DNA from: Cupriavidus sp. D39
GTDB lineage: Bacteria > Pseudomonadota > Gammaproteobacteria > Burkholderiales > Burkholderiaceae
Length of the DNA: 64,000 nt
Assembly: GCF_026627925.1 (NCBI RefSeq)
Contig: NZ_JAPNLE010000009.1
Coordinates: forward strand, 4,464,001 to 4,528,000
Reading direction: 5' to 3'
In this document: one piece after another, positions 55,655 to 64,000 of the stretch
Layout: the number at the start of each line of letters is the position of its first letter
Position numbering within the stretch: position 1 is the first letter of the stretch
Program-made: the position numbers and the translations under genes
The notes under the pieces: generated by a model
The model's database searches: none
The model's input: the letters and a program-made list of their open reading frames with translations, nothing else
What the model was told of the DNA's origin: nothing

Positions 55655-56635
55655 TCAGTCGATCTTGATGTCCGCCGCCTTCACCACCTTCGCCCACTTC
55701 ACGATCTCGCTGCGCTGGAACTCGGCAAACTGCTGGGGCGACATCCCCGACGGTTCCATCCCCAGCTTTTCCAGCCGCGCCTGCATGTCCGGCGTCTTGA
55801 TGATCGCCGAGATCTCCTTGTACAGGCGGTCCACGATCGGCTTGGGCGTATTCGCCGGGGCAAAGACGGCTTGCCAGGATTCCAGCTCGTAGCCGCTGAC
55901 GCCGGCCTCGGCCATCGTCGGCACGTTCGGCATGCTCTTGATGCGCTTGGCGGAAGTCACCGCCAGTGCCCGCAGCTTGCCCGAATCGATATGCTGGGCC
56001 GCCACCACGGTGGTGTCGAACATCATCGGCACCTGCCCCGCCATCACGTCCTGGATCGCCGGGCCGCTGCCCTTGTAGGGAATATGCGTGATCTTGATGC
56101 CAGCCAGGCTCTGGAACAATTCGCCGGCCAGGTGCTGCGAGGTGCCGTTGCCGGCGGACGCGAAGGCCAGCGTATCCGGCTTGGCCTTGGCTTCGGTCAC
56201 GATGTCCTTCACCGTCTTGAACGGGCTGCCGGCGCCGACCACCAGCACATTGGCATTGGTGCCGATCAGCGTGATGGGGGCGAAGGACTTGACCACGTCG
56301 TACGGCATCTTCGGATATAGGCTGGCATTGATCGCGTGCGAGCTGATGGTGCCGCCAAGGATGGTGTAGCCATCGGGCGCGGCCTTGGACGCGTAGTCGG
56401 AACCGATATTGCCGCCGGCGCCGGGGCGGTTCTCCACTACCACGGTGGTGCCGAGCGCCTGGCCAAGGCGCTGGCCGATCAGGCGCGCCAGGGTATCGGT
56501 GGTGCCCCCGGGCGGGAAGGGCACCACGTAGGTGATCGGCTTGCTGGGCCAGCTGGCCTGGGCGGAAGCGGTCAGCGGGAGGGCGGCGGCTACGGTCGTC
56601 GCGGCGGCCAGCAGCGCAAGGGCTTGGCGTTTCAT
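55655..56635 (-). CDS. Bug-family tripartite tricarboxylate receptor
   Basis: 326 residues from ATG 56635 with GAGGAG upstream. Residues 1-26 are a Sec signal (MKRQALALLAAATTVAAALP, cleavage near ASA-QA). The mature part has Bug motifs: YVVPFPPGGTTDTLARLIGQ, VVENRPGAGGNIGSDYASKA, PDGYTILGGTISSHAINASL and VPMMFDTTVVAAQHIDSGKL. Bug proteins bind carboxylates in the periplasm for TctAB-type transporters. It follows the dehydratase gene by 40 bases on the same strand, so its ligand may be the sugar acid or hydroxy acid that the dehydratase uses. The only tctA in this window is broken and distant. Confidence 0.9.
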   Translation of the reverse strand: MKRQALALLAAATTVAAALPLTASAQASWPSKPITYVVPFPPGGTTDTLARLIGQRLGQALGTTVVVENRPGAGGNIGSDYASKAAPDGYTILGGTISSHAINASLYPKMPYDVVKSFAPITLIGTNANVLVVGAGSPFKTVKDIVTEAKAKPDTLAFASAGNGTSQHLAGELFQSLAGIKITHIPYKGSGPAIQDVMAGQVPMMFDTTVVAAQHIDSGKLRALAVTSAKRIKSMPNVPTMAEAGVSGYELESWQAVFAPANTPKPIVDRLYKEISAIIKTPDMQARLEKLGMEPSGMSPQQFAEFQRSEIVKWAKVVKAADIKID

Positions 56636-56675
56636 GGGGTTGGGTCTCCTCGGTTTTTCTTGGAATGGTGAAGCG

Positions 56676-58459
56676 TCAATGGATTTCCGGCTCGCCGCTT
56701 TCCGGGGCGTCGACCGGTTCCAGGAAATCAAAGTCGCAGCCCTTGTCCGCCTGGCTGACATGGCGCAGGTAAAGCTTGCCGTAGCCACGCTCGAACTTGG
56801 GCACGGGCGCGACCCACGCAGCGCGGCGGCGCGCCATCTCCTCGTCGCCGATCAGCAGGTTGAGCTTGCGGGCCGGGACATCGAGCTCGATCAGGTCGCC
56901 ATCGCGCACGAAGGCGAGCGGGCCGCCAACATAGGATTCCGGCGCCACGTGCAGCACGCACGCGCCGTAGCTGGTGCCACTCATGCGCGCATCGGAAATA
57001 CGCACCATGTCGCGCACGCCTTGCTTGAGCAGCTTCTGCGGAATCGGCAACTGGCCCCATTCCGGCATGCCTGGGGCGCCTTGCGGGCCGGCGTTCTGCA
57101 GCACGATCACGCAGGTGGCGTCGATGTCCAGCGCTGGGTCGTCGATGCGCGCCGCCATGTCGTTGTAGTCGCGGAACACCACGGCGCGGCCGGTGTGGCG
57201 CAGCAGGTCCTGCTGCGCCGCGGGGAGCTTGATCACGGCGCCGTCCGGGGCGAGGTTGCCGCGCAGTACCGCCAGGCCGTCGCTGGCCACGAGCGGCTTG
57301 TCGCGCGGGCGGATCACGTCGTCGTTGAAGACGCGGGCGCCTTCCAGGTTCTCGCCGAGCGTGCGGCCGTCGACGGTGAGCGTGCGCGTATCGAGCAGGT
57401 CGCCCATCTGTGCCAGCATCGCGCGCAGACCGCCGGCGTAGTAGAAGTCTTCCATCAGGTACTGGCCCGACGGACGGATATTGGCCAGCACCGGCGTGCC
57501 GCGCGCCAGCGCGTCGTAGCGGTCCAGCGAGAGCGCATGGCCGGCGCGGCGCGCCAGCGCGATCAGGTGGACGATGGCATTGGTGGAGCCGGACAGCGCC
57601 AGCGCGGTGCGCACGCCGTTGTCGATGGCGGCAGGCGTGACGATCTCTGACGGCTTCAGGTCCTGCCACACCATCTCGACAATGCGCCGGCCCGACAGCG
57701 AGGCCATCTGTGCGTGGCGCGAATCCGGCGCGGGAATCGACGAGGCGCCGGACAGGCACATGCCGATGGCCTCCACCACGGCCGTCATGGTCGACGCGGT
57801 GCCCATCGTCATGCAGTGCCCGGGCGAACGCGCGATGCCGTCCTCGATGCCCTGCCAGTCCTGCTCGGTGATATTGCCCGCGCGCAGCTCGGCCCAGTAT
57901 TTCCACGTATCCGAGCCCGAGCCCAGCGTGACGCCATTCCAGTTGCCGCGCAGCATCGGCCCGGCCGGCACGAAGATGGTCGGCAGGTCCATCGCCAGCG
58001 CCCCCATCAGCAGGGCGGGGGTGGTCTTGTCGCAGCCGCCCAGCAGCACGCAGCCATCGGCAGGGTAGGAGCGCAGCAGCTCCTCCGTCTCCATCGCCAG
58101 CAGGTTGCGGTACAGCATGGTGGTGGGCTTCTGGAACGGCTCGGACAGGCTCATCGCCGGCATTTCCACCGGGAACCCACCGGCCTGCCAGATGCCGCGC
58201 TTGACCTCTTCGGCACGCTGGCGGAAGTGGCTGTGGCAGGGGTTGATGTCGCTCCACGTGTTGATGATGGCGATCACCGGCTTGCCGGCGTAGTCGGCGC
58301 GGTTGTAGCCCATCTGCGCGGTGCGCGAGCGGTGGCCGAAGGCGCGCAGGTCGTTGGCGCCGTACCAGCGGTGGCTGCGCAGTTCCTCTGGGCGCTTGGC
58401 GGGCCGGTCTTGCCTGTCTTGCCGGTCTTGTGGCGCGGAGTTGGCGGGGGTGTGGGCAT
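56676..58459 (-). pseudogene. IlvD/Edd family dehydratase, frameshifted near N-terminus
   Basis: ATG 58459 opens a short, threonine/proline/lysine-rich start ([19 protein letters not shown]). The frame breaks at the GGG run 58401-58403. The rest ([20 protein letters not shown] onward) continues to 56676. One base restores 594 residues. Family features: [20 protein letters not shown], cluster cysteine in [31 protein letters not shown], and [20 protein letters not shown] near the C-terminus. Enzymes of this Fe-S family dehydrate dihydroxy acids or aldonic acids. Neighbouring Bug, LacI and 2-hydroxyacid dehydrogenase genes favour a sugar-acid (such as gluconate/xylonate) role over isoleucine/valine synthesis. 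Confidence 0.87.
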
Positions 58460-58722
58460 GGGCTGTCTCGTCTGATTGGTAGCGTCGTGTCGACGTCTGT
58501 TTTTTGTCCGGCCTCGGCGTGCGACGGCGGTGCTTCTCCGGCCCCGAAGACAGCAGATGATAGCGCTGTCATTTGTCGATCACAACGCATGCCTGCTCGG
58601 GGTTAACCCGTCGCGCGGGCCGGCATTGCAGCCCGCCCCGCGGCGCGGGCGCTATCATGGCGGCCACGCTGGCCGTGCCGACCCTGCGGCCAGCTGGCTT
58701 TTTTGCTTCCTTCACCACATTC

Positions 58723-59778
58723 ATGGCCTCATCCCGCAAGCCGACCACCCCTCGCCCCGCGCCCCCGCCAGCTCCCGCGGGCCGCGCCACCGGCAGCGTC
58801 ACGCTGGCCGACGTGGCCAAGATCGCGGGCGTCTCGCCGATCACCGTGTCGCGCGTGGTCAACCAGCCCGGGCTGGTCTCGGCGGGTACCGTGGCGCGCG
58901 TGCAGGAGGCCATCCAGCGCACCGGCTATGTGCCCAACCTGCTGGCCGGCGGCCTGGCCTCGCGGCGCAGCCGGCTGATCGCGGCCATCGTGCCGACCAT
59001 CGCCAACTCGATCTTCGCGGACACCATCCAGGCGCTGACCGACCGCTTCTCGCAAGCGGGCTACCAGATGATGCTGGGCCTGTCGGGCTATGCCGCCACG
59101 CGCGAGCAGGACCTGCTGGCCGCCATCCTCTCGCGCCGCCCGGACGGCATCGTGCTGACCGGCATCGCGCACACCGCCGACACGCGCCGCCGCCTGCTGG
59201 GCGCGCGCGTGCCGGTGGTGGAGACCTGGGACATCACGCCCACGCCGATCGACATGCTGGTGGGTTTCTCGCACGAGAAGGTGGGACAGTCGGTGGCCGA
59301 GTTCCTGTATGCGCGCGGCTATCGCAAGCCCGCCATCCTGTCGGCCAGCGACCAGCGCGCCGAGTCGCGCCGCCTGGGCTTTCTCGACGCCTTCGGCCGC
59401 TACGGCATCACGGAAGTGCCGAGCAGCATCGTGCCGGCGCCGTCCAGCCTGGGGCTGGGCCGCGAGGGGCTGGCGCGGCTGCTCGACGGCGGCGCGCGGC
59501 CGGACGTGGTGTTCTGCAGCTCGGACACGCTGGCGCAGGGTGCGCTGTCGGAAGCCCGCGCGCGCGGGCTGAAGGTGCCGGAGCAGCTCGCGGTGATGGG
59601 CTTTGGCGACCTCAACTTTGCCGCGCACACTTTCCCGTCGCTCTCGACCGTGCGCATTGACGGCCCGGCCATCGGCCGCACCGCCGCCGAATGCCTGCTG
59701 GCGCGCATCGACGGGCGCGAGGTGGGGGAGCGCATCATCGACCTGGGGTTCGAGGTCATCCAGCGCGACAGCGCCTGA
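58723..59778 (+). CDS. LacI-family transcriptional regulator (GntR-like)
   Basis: 351 residues from ATG 58723; an upstream ATG at 58657 is possible. A flexible 24-residue start precedes the LacI helix-turn-helix VTLADVAKIAGVSPITVSRV (25-45) and hinge helix VPNLLAGGLASRRSRLIAAI. The effector domain is a type-1 periplasmic-binding fold (PTIANSIFADTIQALTDRFS, VFCSSDTLAQGAL, VMGFGDLNFAAHTFPSLSTV). It is divergent from the dehydratase-Bug pair and is the likely repressor of both directions. Similar regulators respond to gluconate. No operator was placed. Confidence 0.88.
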   Translation: MASSRKPTTPRPAPPPAPAGRATGSVTLADVAKIAGVSPITVSRVVNQPGLVSAGTVARVQEAIQRTGYVPNLLAGGLASRRSRLIAAIVPTIANSIFADTIQALTDRFSQAGYQMMLGLSGYAATREQDLLAAILSRRPDGIVLTGIAHTADTRRRLLGARVPVVETWDITPTPIDMLVGFSHEKVGQSVAEFLYARGYRKPAILSASDQRAESRRLGFLDAFGRYGITEVPSSIVPAPSSLGLGREGLARLLDGGARPDVVFCSSDTLAQGALSEARARGLKVPEQLAVMGFGDLNFAAHTFPSLSTVRIDGPAIGRTAAECLLARIDGREVGERIIDLGFEVIQRDSA

Positions 59779-59783
59779 GTGGA

Positions 59784-59814
59784 GCGTCCTGCGCTGCGGC
59801 GCGGCGCAGGACGC
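59784..59814. terminator. Hairpin after the LacI gene
   Basis: An 11-bp stem (GCGTCCTGCGC and GCGCAGGACGC) with a 9-base loop, six bases after the LacI stop and without a T run. It may reduce read-through to the dehydrogenase gene. Confidence 0.5.
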
Positions 59815-59867
59815 GCTATGATTGCGCTACCATCCAACGCCGCAACCTTTTCCCTCGCTTCGCACCC

Positions 59868-60809
59868 ATGTCCCAAGCCACGCTTATCCAGATCGGCCCC
59901 CTCGCGCCGCAGATCAATTCCCGCCTGCGCGAGCAGTACCAGGCCGTGCCGCTGTGGGAGCAGGCCGAGCCGCTGGCGTGGCTGCGCGAGCACGCGCAGC
60001 AGGCGCGCGTGGCGGTGACGTCGGCGCGCCACGGCATCACCGCCGAGGCGATCGCGGCCATGCCGAAGCTCGAAGCCATCGTGAGCTTTGGCGTGGGCTA
60101 TGACTCGATCGCGCTGGACGCGGCCCGCGCACGCGGCATCCAGGTCAGCAACACGCCCGACGTGCTCAACGACTGCGTGGCCGACCTCGCCTTCGGCCTG
60201 CTGCTCGACGCCGCCCGCGGCATCGCCCATGGCGACCGCTTCGTGCGCGCCGGCAAGTGGGGCAAGGACAACTTCCCGCTGACCACCCGCGTCTCCGGCA
60301 AGAAGCTCGGCATCCTCGGCCTGGGCCGCATCGGCGAGAAAGTGGCGCAGCGCGCCACCGGCTTCGGCATGGAGATCGCGTACCACAACCGCCGAGCGCG
60401 CGACGGCGCGCCGTGGCGCCACGAGCCGGACCTGAAGGCGCTGGCCGGCTGGGCGGATTTCCTGGCTGTCACTTGCGTGGGCGGCCCCGAGACCGAAGGG
60501 CTGGTGTCCGCCGAGATCATCGCGGCGCTGGGCCCCAAGGGCATCCTGGTCAATGTGTCGCGCGGCAGCGTGGTGGACGAAGACGCGCTGGTGGCGGCCT
60601 TGCGCGACGGCCGCCTGGGCGGTGCCGGGCTGGACGTGTTCCGCGCCGAGCCGGAAGTGCCCGAGGCGCTGTTCGCGCTGGACAACGTCGTGCTGGCCCC
60701 GCATGGGGCCAGCGGCACGCATGAAACCCGCGCCGCCATGTCCGGCCTGGTGTTCGACAACCTCGATGCGTTTCTTGGGACCGGCAAGGTGATCACGCCG
60801 GTACTTTGA
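59868..60809 (+). CDS. D-2-hydroxyacid dehydrogenase (glyoxylate/2-ketogluconate reductase type)
   Basis: 313 residues from ATG 59868. It is a D-isomer-specific 2-hydroxyacid dehydrogenase: substrate region IVSFGVGYDSIALDAARARG, nucleotide-binding LGILGLGRIGEKVAQRATGF, then ILVNVSRGSVVDEDALVAAL (catalytic Arg region), LDVFRAEPEVPEALF (Glu) and LAPHGASGTHETR (His). After the loop HNRRARDGAP, the basic residues suggest NADPH. It would reduce a 2-keto acid such as glyoxylate, hydroxypyruvate or 2-ketogluconate. The LacI regulator gene just upstream fits a sugar-acid pathway. Confidence 0.9.
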   Translation: MSQATLIQIGPLAPQINSRLREQYQAVPLWEQAEPLAWLREHAQQARVAVTSARHGITAEAIAAMPKLEAIVSFGVGYDSIALDAARARGIQVSNTPDVLNDCVADLAFGLLLDAARGIAHGDRFVRAGKWGKDNFPLTTRVSGKKLGILGLGRIGEKVAQRATGFGMEIAYHNRRARDGAPWRHEPDLKALAGWADFLAVTCVGGPETEGLVSAEIIAALGPKGILVNVSRGSVVDEDALVAALRDGRLGGAGLDVFRAEPEVPEALFALDNVVLAPHGASGTHETRAAMSGLVFDNLDAFLGTGKVITPVL

Positions 60810-60905
60810 CGCGCTGGCCGGCCCCTCGCGTACCGCGCCGGTCCTATACTGGATCAGGCGCCCGCTGCCCTGGCGGCGCCATCTCACCTCACGCGTCAGG
60901 AGGCA

Positions 60906-61103
60906 ATGATGGGACGCAAATATATCGATTGCCGCGAGTTTCCGAGCCAGTCCAAGTGCACGGTGGCATTGAGCGCCGACACGGAAGACGAACTGCTCGA
61001 AGTCGCGGTCCAGCATGCGGTGCAGGTGCACCAGCACCAGGATGGCCCCGAACTGCGGCAGATGCTCAAGAGCGCATTCAAGGATGTCTCGCCGCCCGCG
61101 TGA
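60906..61103 (+). CDS. DUF1059 family small protein
   Basis: 65 residues from ATG 60906 (a second ATG follows directly), with CAGGAGG immediately upstream. The product (MMGRKYIDCREFPSQSKCTV, ALSADTEDELLEVAVQHAVQ, VHQHQDGPELRQML) matches DUF1059: two N-terminal cysteines, an acidic helix-starting D-E-L-L and a VHQH stretch. The cysteines and histidines could bind a metal. No role is known. It stands alone between the dehydrogenase and the deoxyribosyltransferase genes. Confidence 0.82.
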   Translation: MMGRKYIDCREFPSQSKCTVALSADTEDELLEVAVQHAVQVHQHQDGPELRQMLKSAFKDVSPPA

Positions 61104-61251
61104 GGCCCGGGGGCACGAACGCAGGCCGCCGCCCGGCGAGGGGCGGTGGGCTGCGGTTCAGGTCTGACGTTGGGTTTGAAGCTGTCGCCAACGCTTCAAA
61201 CACATGCGCTATGCTCAGCAGCATCAACGTCCGCCATCCCGCCCACGCTCA

Positions 61252-61800
61252 ATGAAAACCATCTACCTTGCCGGCTTCGACGTATTCCGCAAAGACGCCA
61301 TCGCCTATGGCGAGACCCTCAAGGCCCGCTGCGCCCATTACGGCTTCCTCGGCCTCTACCCCCTCGACAAAGCCGCCCCGGCGGGCCTTTCCGGCCCCGA
61401 TACCGCGCGCTGGATCTACGAAGCGAACATCAACCTGCTGCGCCGCGCCGATATGGTGATGGCCAACCTCGACGATTTCCGCGGCCCGGGCGAGCCGGAC
61501 TCGGGCACGGCGTTCGAGGTGGGGTTCGCGATTGCGCTGCAAAAGCCGGTATGGGGCTACAGCGGCGACCGCGGCACGTTGCTGGACCGCGTGGCCGTTG
61601 CCACCGATGCAACGCACGGCAAGGGCGAGCGGCTCGATGCGCGCGGCTTCGTGGTGGAGGATTTTGGCCTGGGCAAGAACCTGATGCTGGCCTGCTCGGC
61701 CAAGCTGGTGGCGGGAGATGCCGAGGCATGCCTGGCGGCCATGGCCGAGGCGGAGCGCAGGCGCAGTTGCAGGGGCGCGTGGGCGCCGGCGGAGGATTGA
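61252..61800 (+). CDS. Nucleoside 2-deoxyribosyltransferase family protein
   Basis: 182 residues from ATG 61252. The start MKTIYLAGFDVFRKDAIAYG gives the substrate-loop A-G-F-D-V. ADMVMANLDDFRGPGEPDSG contains the D-x-x-D-F-R-G motif, and TAFEVGFAIALQKPVWGY holds the likely catalytic Glu. These are hallmarks of the family that transfers deoxyribose between bases in nucleotide salvage. The C-terminal 15 residues are arginine-rich and may be disordered. It is convergent with pqiC. Confidence 0.87.
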   Translation: MKTIYLAGFDVFRKDAIAYGETLKARCAHYGFLGLYPLDKAAPAGLSGPDTARWIYEANINLLRRADMVMANLDDFRGPGEPDSGTAFEVGFAIALQKPVWGYSGDRGTLLDRVAVATDATHGKGERLDARGFVVEDFGLGKNLMLACSAKLVAGDAEACLAAMAEAERRRSCRGAWAPAED

Positions 61801-61836
61801 TGCTGGCGCGGGCGGGACCTGCGTCCCGCCGCGCCA

Positions 61837-62487
61837 CTACTTTACCGTGCCTCGGCGCAGTGTTTCCACGCCGGCCGCGATATCGTCCGCGGTGCTGGCC
61901 ACGATCTGGCGGTAAGCCGCCACTACACCGTCCACCGCGCCCGGCGCGGGCAGCTCGGCCTGCGTGCGGCCGGCCTTGACCTTGCCGTCGGGCAGGCGGC
62001 GCACGGTCCAATTGATGACGGCGCCGGCGCGCTGGCCCACGTCCGCATCCAGCCGCACCACTTCGGTGGTGATGCGAAACACAGGCTCCACTTCCGACAA
62101 GCCTTGCTGGTAGGTATCGACCGCACCCAGCCTGGCCTGCAGTTGCTGCGACAGCGCGTCGCGCAGCTCATCCGGCAGAGGCGCGGACCAGCGCGACAGG
62201 TCCAGCAGCCTGAGCGCGTTGCCATCCTTCCCGTCACGCACCACAAGCTGTGGCCGGTTGAGGCGTTCAGGCACCCGCACCGGCGCAACCTCGATCCACA
62301 CCGGCTGTGCCTGCGGCGCCCGCGCCGGCGCAGCGGCCTGTCCTTCAGCGCTGGTAGCGGTAGCGGGACCCTGGGCCAGCGTGTAGTAGCGCGGATCGGG
62401 CGAGGCGCAGCCCGCCAGCAGCGCGGCGGCGAGCGAGAGGGGCAGCAACGGGCGGTGGCGGGTCATCTCTATGCGGGTCATCATCAT
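61837..62487 (-). CDS. pqiC: PqiC-like ABC-type transport auxiliary lipoprotein
   Basis: 216 residues from ATG 62487, overlapping the pqiB stop (ATGA); two further ATGs follow at once. A lipoprotein signal (PLLPLSLAAALLAGC, Cys near 27) precedes the ABC_trans_aux domain: SPDPRYYTLAQGP, VWIEVAPVRVPERLNRPQLV, VFRITTEVVRLDADVG and VVAAYRQIVASTADDIAAGV. PqiC works at the outer membrane with PqiAB, which forms a lipid-transport bridge across the envelope. The last gene of the operon. Confidence 0.88.
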   Translation of the reverse strand: MMMTRIEMTRHRPLLPLSLAAALLAGCASPDPRYYTLAQGPATATSAEGQAAAPARAPQAQPVWIEVAPVRVPERLNRPQLVVRDGKDGNALRLLDLSRWSAPLPDELRDALSQQLQARLGAVDTYQQGLSEVEPVFRITTEVVRLDADVGQRAGAVINWTVRRLPDGKVKAGRTQAELPAPGAVDGVVAAYRQIVASTADDIAAGVETLRRGTVK

Positions 62488-64000
62488 TTCTCCGGCTTGC
62501 CGCGCACCAGGGCTTCGGGGTGGCGTTCCAGGTATTCGGTCAGCGTGCGCAGCGACACCGCGGTGCGCGTCAGCTCCTGCATCATGCGGCGCGTGTCTTG
62601 CTGCAGCGGCGCATCCGAGGCAAGCGTGCCGTTGGCGGAATGCAGCGTCTTGCGCGCGTCCTGCAGCGCGGCCAGCACTTGCGGCGCCACATCGCCATTG
62701 AGCTGGGCGACCAGCTTGTCGGCGCTGGTCATCATGGTGTTGAGCGTGGCCATCGACGTGCGCAGGTCCTGGCCGATCTGGTCGAACGGCACCTTGTCGA
62801 TCTTGTTGACGATATCGCCCAGCTTGGCCTGCAGCTCGTCGAACGCGCCCGGCGTGGTGGGCAGCTCAGGCATGGGGCCATCCGGGTTGACGCTGGCCGG
62901 CGGCGCCTTGGGGAAGAAGTCCAGCGCCACATAGAGCTGGCCGGTCAGCAGGTTGCCGGTGCGCAACTGCGCGCGCATGCCGCGCTTGATCAACGTCTGG
63001 ACGATATTGCGGGCGCGGTTGATGTCCTCCACGTCGCGCGCGCGAAAGCCCATGCGCGAGGGATACAGTTCCACCACCACCGGCAGGCGGAAGGCCTTCT
63101 TCTCACTCTGGTATTCGATGCCGATCGAGCGCACCTGGCCCACGATCACGCCGCGGAAATCCACGGGCGCGCCGGGTGACAGGCCGCGCACGGACTGGTC
63201 GAAGTTCAGCACGGCGAGCGAAGGCGCGAGTTCTTCCGGCTCCTTCATCGCCTCGGTCTGGTCGCTGGCCAGCAGGAACTGGGTGTTCTCGTTGGCGGCA
63301 TCCATTGCCTTGGAGTCGTCCGGGGCCTGGAAGGCCACGCCGCCCAGCAGCACCGTCACCAGCGATTGCGTGTTGAGCTTGAAGCCGCCGGCATCGAGCT
63401 TGATGTCCACGCCGCTGGCGTGCCAGAAGCGCGAGTCGGCCGTGACCAGCTTGTCGTAGGGCTTGTTGATGAACACGCGCAGCGACAGGTCGCGCCCATT
63501 GGGCTCCAGCTGGTAGGCCACCACCTGGCCGACCTGCACGCGGCGGTAGTAGACCGGCGAGCCGATGTCGAGCGAGCCGAGATCGGTGGCGCGCAGCACG
63601 AACTGCTTGCCGGAGGCGTCGGTGGTGACGGCGGGCGGCACTTCGAGCCCGGTGAAGTCGCGCACGCGCTCCTCCGACTTGCCGGCGTCAACGCCGATAT
63701 AGGCGCCGGACAGCAGCGTCTCCAGCCCGGAGATGCCACTGGTGGCAAAGCGCGGGCGCACCACCCAGAAGCGCGTGTCCTTGGCGGAGAAGCTCGCCGC
63801 ATCCTGGGTCAGGTCGATCCTGGCGATCACGTGCGAGCGGTCGCCGGCGAGCCGCACGGACTTGACCAGGCCAATGTCCACGTCCTTGTAGCGTACCGGC
63901 GTCTTGCCTGGGACGAGGCCCTCGGCGGTGCGGAACGTGACCGTGATCTGGGGGCCGCGCTCGGTGAGCGTGTGGATCAGCAGCGACAGGCCAACCACCG
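62484..64000 (-). CDS. pqiB: PqiB-like MCE protein, 5' end outside window
   Basis: About 505 residues are visible and the frame is open at the right edge, so the N-terminus is missing. The visible part starts just after a membrane helix and contains three MCE domains: the first from VTFRTAEGLVPGKTPVRYKD, the second from VLRATDLGSLDIGSPVYYRR, the third from VLNFDQSVRGLSPGAPVDFR. A helical tail (DIVNKIDKVPFDQIGQDLRT) follows. The triple MCE order is that of PqiB, whose stacked rings form a hydrophobic tunnel for lipids between membranes. The stop overlaps pqiC. A pqiA gene is expected beyond the window. Confidence 0.92.
   Translation of the reverse strand, partial: VVGLSLLIHTLTERGPQITVTFRTAEGLVPGKTPVRYKDVDIGLVKSVRLAGDRSHVIARIDLTQDAASFSAKDTRFWVVRPRFATSGISGLETLLSGAYIGVDAGKSEERVRDFTGLEVPPAVTTDASGKQFVLRATDLGSLDIGSPVYYRRVQVGQVVAYQLEPNGRDLSLRVFINKPYDKLVTADSRFWHASGVDIKLDAGGFKLNTQSLVTVLLGGVAFQAPDDSKAMDAANENTQFLLASDQTEAMKEPEELAPSLAVLNFDQSVRGLSPGAPVDFRGVIVGQVRSIGIEYQSEKKAFRLPVVVELYPSRMGFRARDVEDINRARNIVQTLIKRGMRAQLRTGNLLTGQLYVALDFFPKAPPASVNPDGPMPELPTTPGAFDELQAKLGDIVNKIDKVPFDQIGQDLRTSMATLNTMMTSADKLVAQLNGDVAPQVLAALQDARKTLHSANGTLASDAPLQQDTRRMMQELTRTAVSLRTLTEYLERHPEALVRGKPEK

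Overview
The window looks like the chromosome of a Cupriavidus/Ralstonia-type member of the Burkholderiaceae. It is GC-rich, it carries a soluble NAD+-linked formate dehydrogenase operon (fdsGBACD) with a divergent regulator as known from Cupriavidus necator, and it has Bug-type and TctA-type tricarboxylate transporter proteins, an MXKDX-repeat protein, a PPK2 and Burkholderiales-style small proteins. This placement rests on gene content only; no search was run.

Layout. 1-5600: small proteins, a TTG-initiated infA paralogue, a frameshifted tctA, and the MXKDX protein. 5600-17350: a Tat-exported molybdoenzyme with a membrane cytochrome b, a HisN-type phosphatase, a YegD-like Hsp70, an intergenic repeat block, a CorA/ZntB transporter, PPK2, a lipoprotein esterase with a DUF1289 protein, a cation/proton antiporter and an M30-like metallopeptidase. 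17365-24856: fdsR and fdsGBACD, with two near-identical 20-bp operator-like sites between them. 24857-25710: a gene-free, nested palindromic element. 25711-37032: a GT51-only penicillin-binding protein, then a probable acquired block with sulfate activation (cysD, cysNC), a DHH phosphoesterase, a TetR regulator and a five-gene operon (SDR, sulfotransferase, DUF1214-like protein, Gfo/Idh oxidoreductase, Zn alcohol dehydrogenase). 37556-40161: a decayed Ldh-family dehydrogenase and a DASS anion transporter. 40600-47850: two small RRM-like paralogues, a tyrosine phosphatase, and an acetate kinase/phosphotransacetylase pair opposite a DUF3141 protein and an enoyl-ACP reductase. 47968-52424: modE, a second copy of the intergenic repeat, a CYTH protein and modABC behind a ModE-type box. 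52594-64000: a CpdB-like nucleotidase, a Sel1 protein, a sugar-acid type cluster (Bug protein, IlvD/Edd dehydratase, LacI regulator, 2-hydroxyacid dehydrogenase), a deoxyribosyltransferase and the end of a pqiABC operon.

How it fits together. Molybdenum links several regions: ModABC would import molybdate under ModE control, and FdsA and the Tat molybdoenzyme would use it. The formate regulator has a ModE-type DNA-binding domain and its candidate operators resemble the modA box. The CysD/CysNC/DHH/sulfotransferase set reads as a PAPS-making and PAPS-using module.

Quality warning. At least eleven genes are broken in the given sequence. Most are restored by adding one base to a short homopolymer run, often G/C four where five is expected. 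That pattern points to homopolymer under-calling rather than wholesale gene decay. A few lesions (in-frame TAG and TAA codons, an 8-bp duplication, a probable multi-base deletion) do not fit it and may be real.
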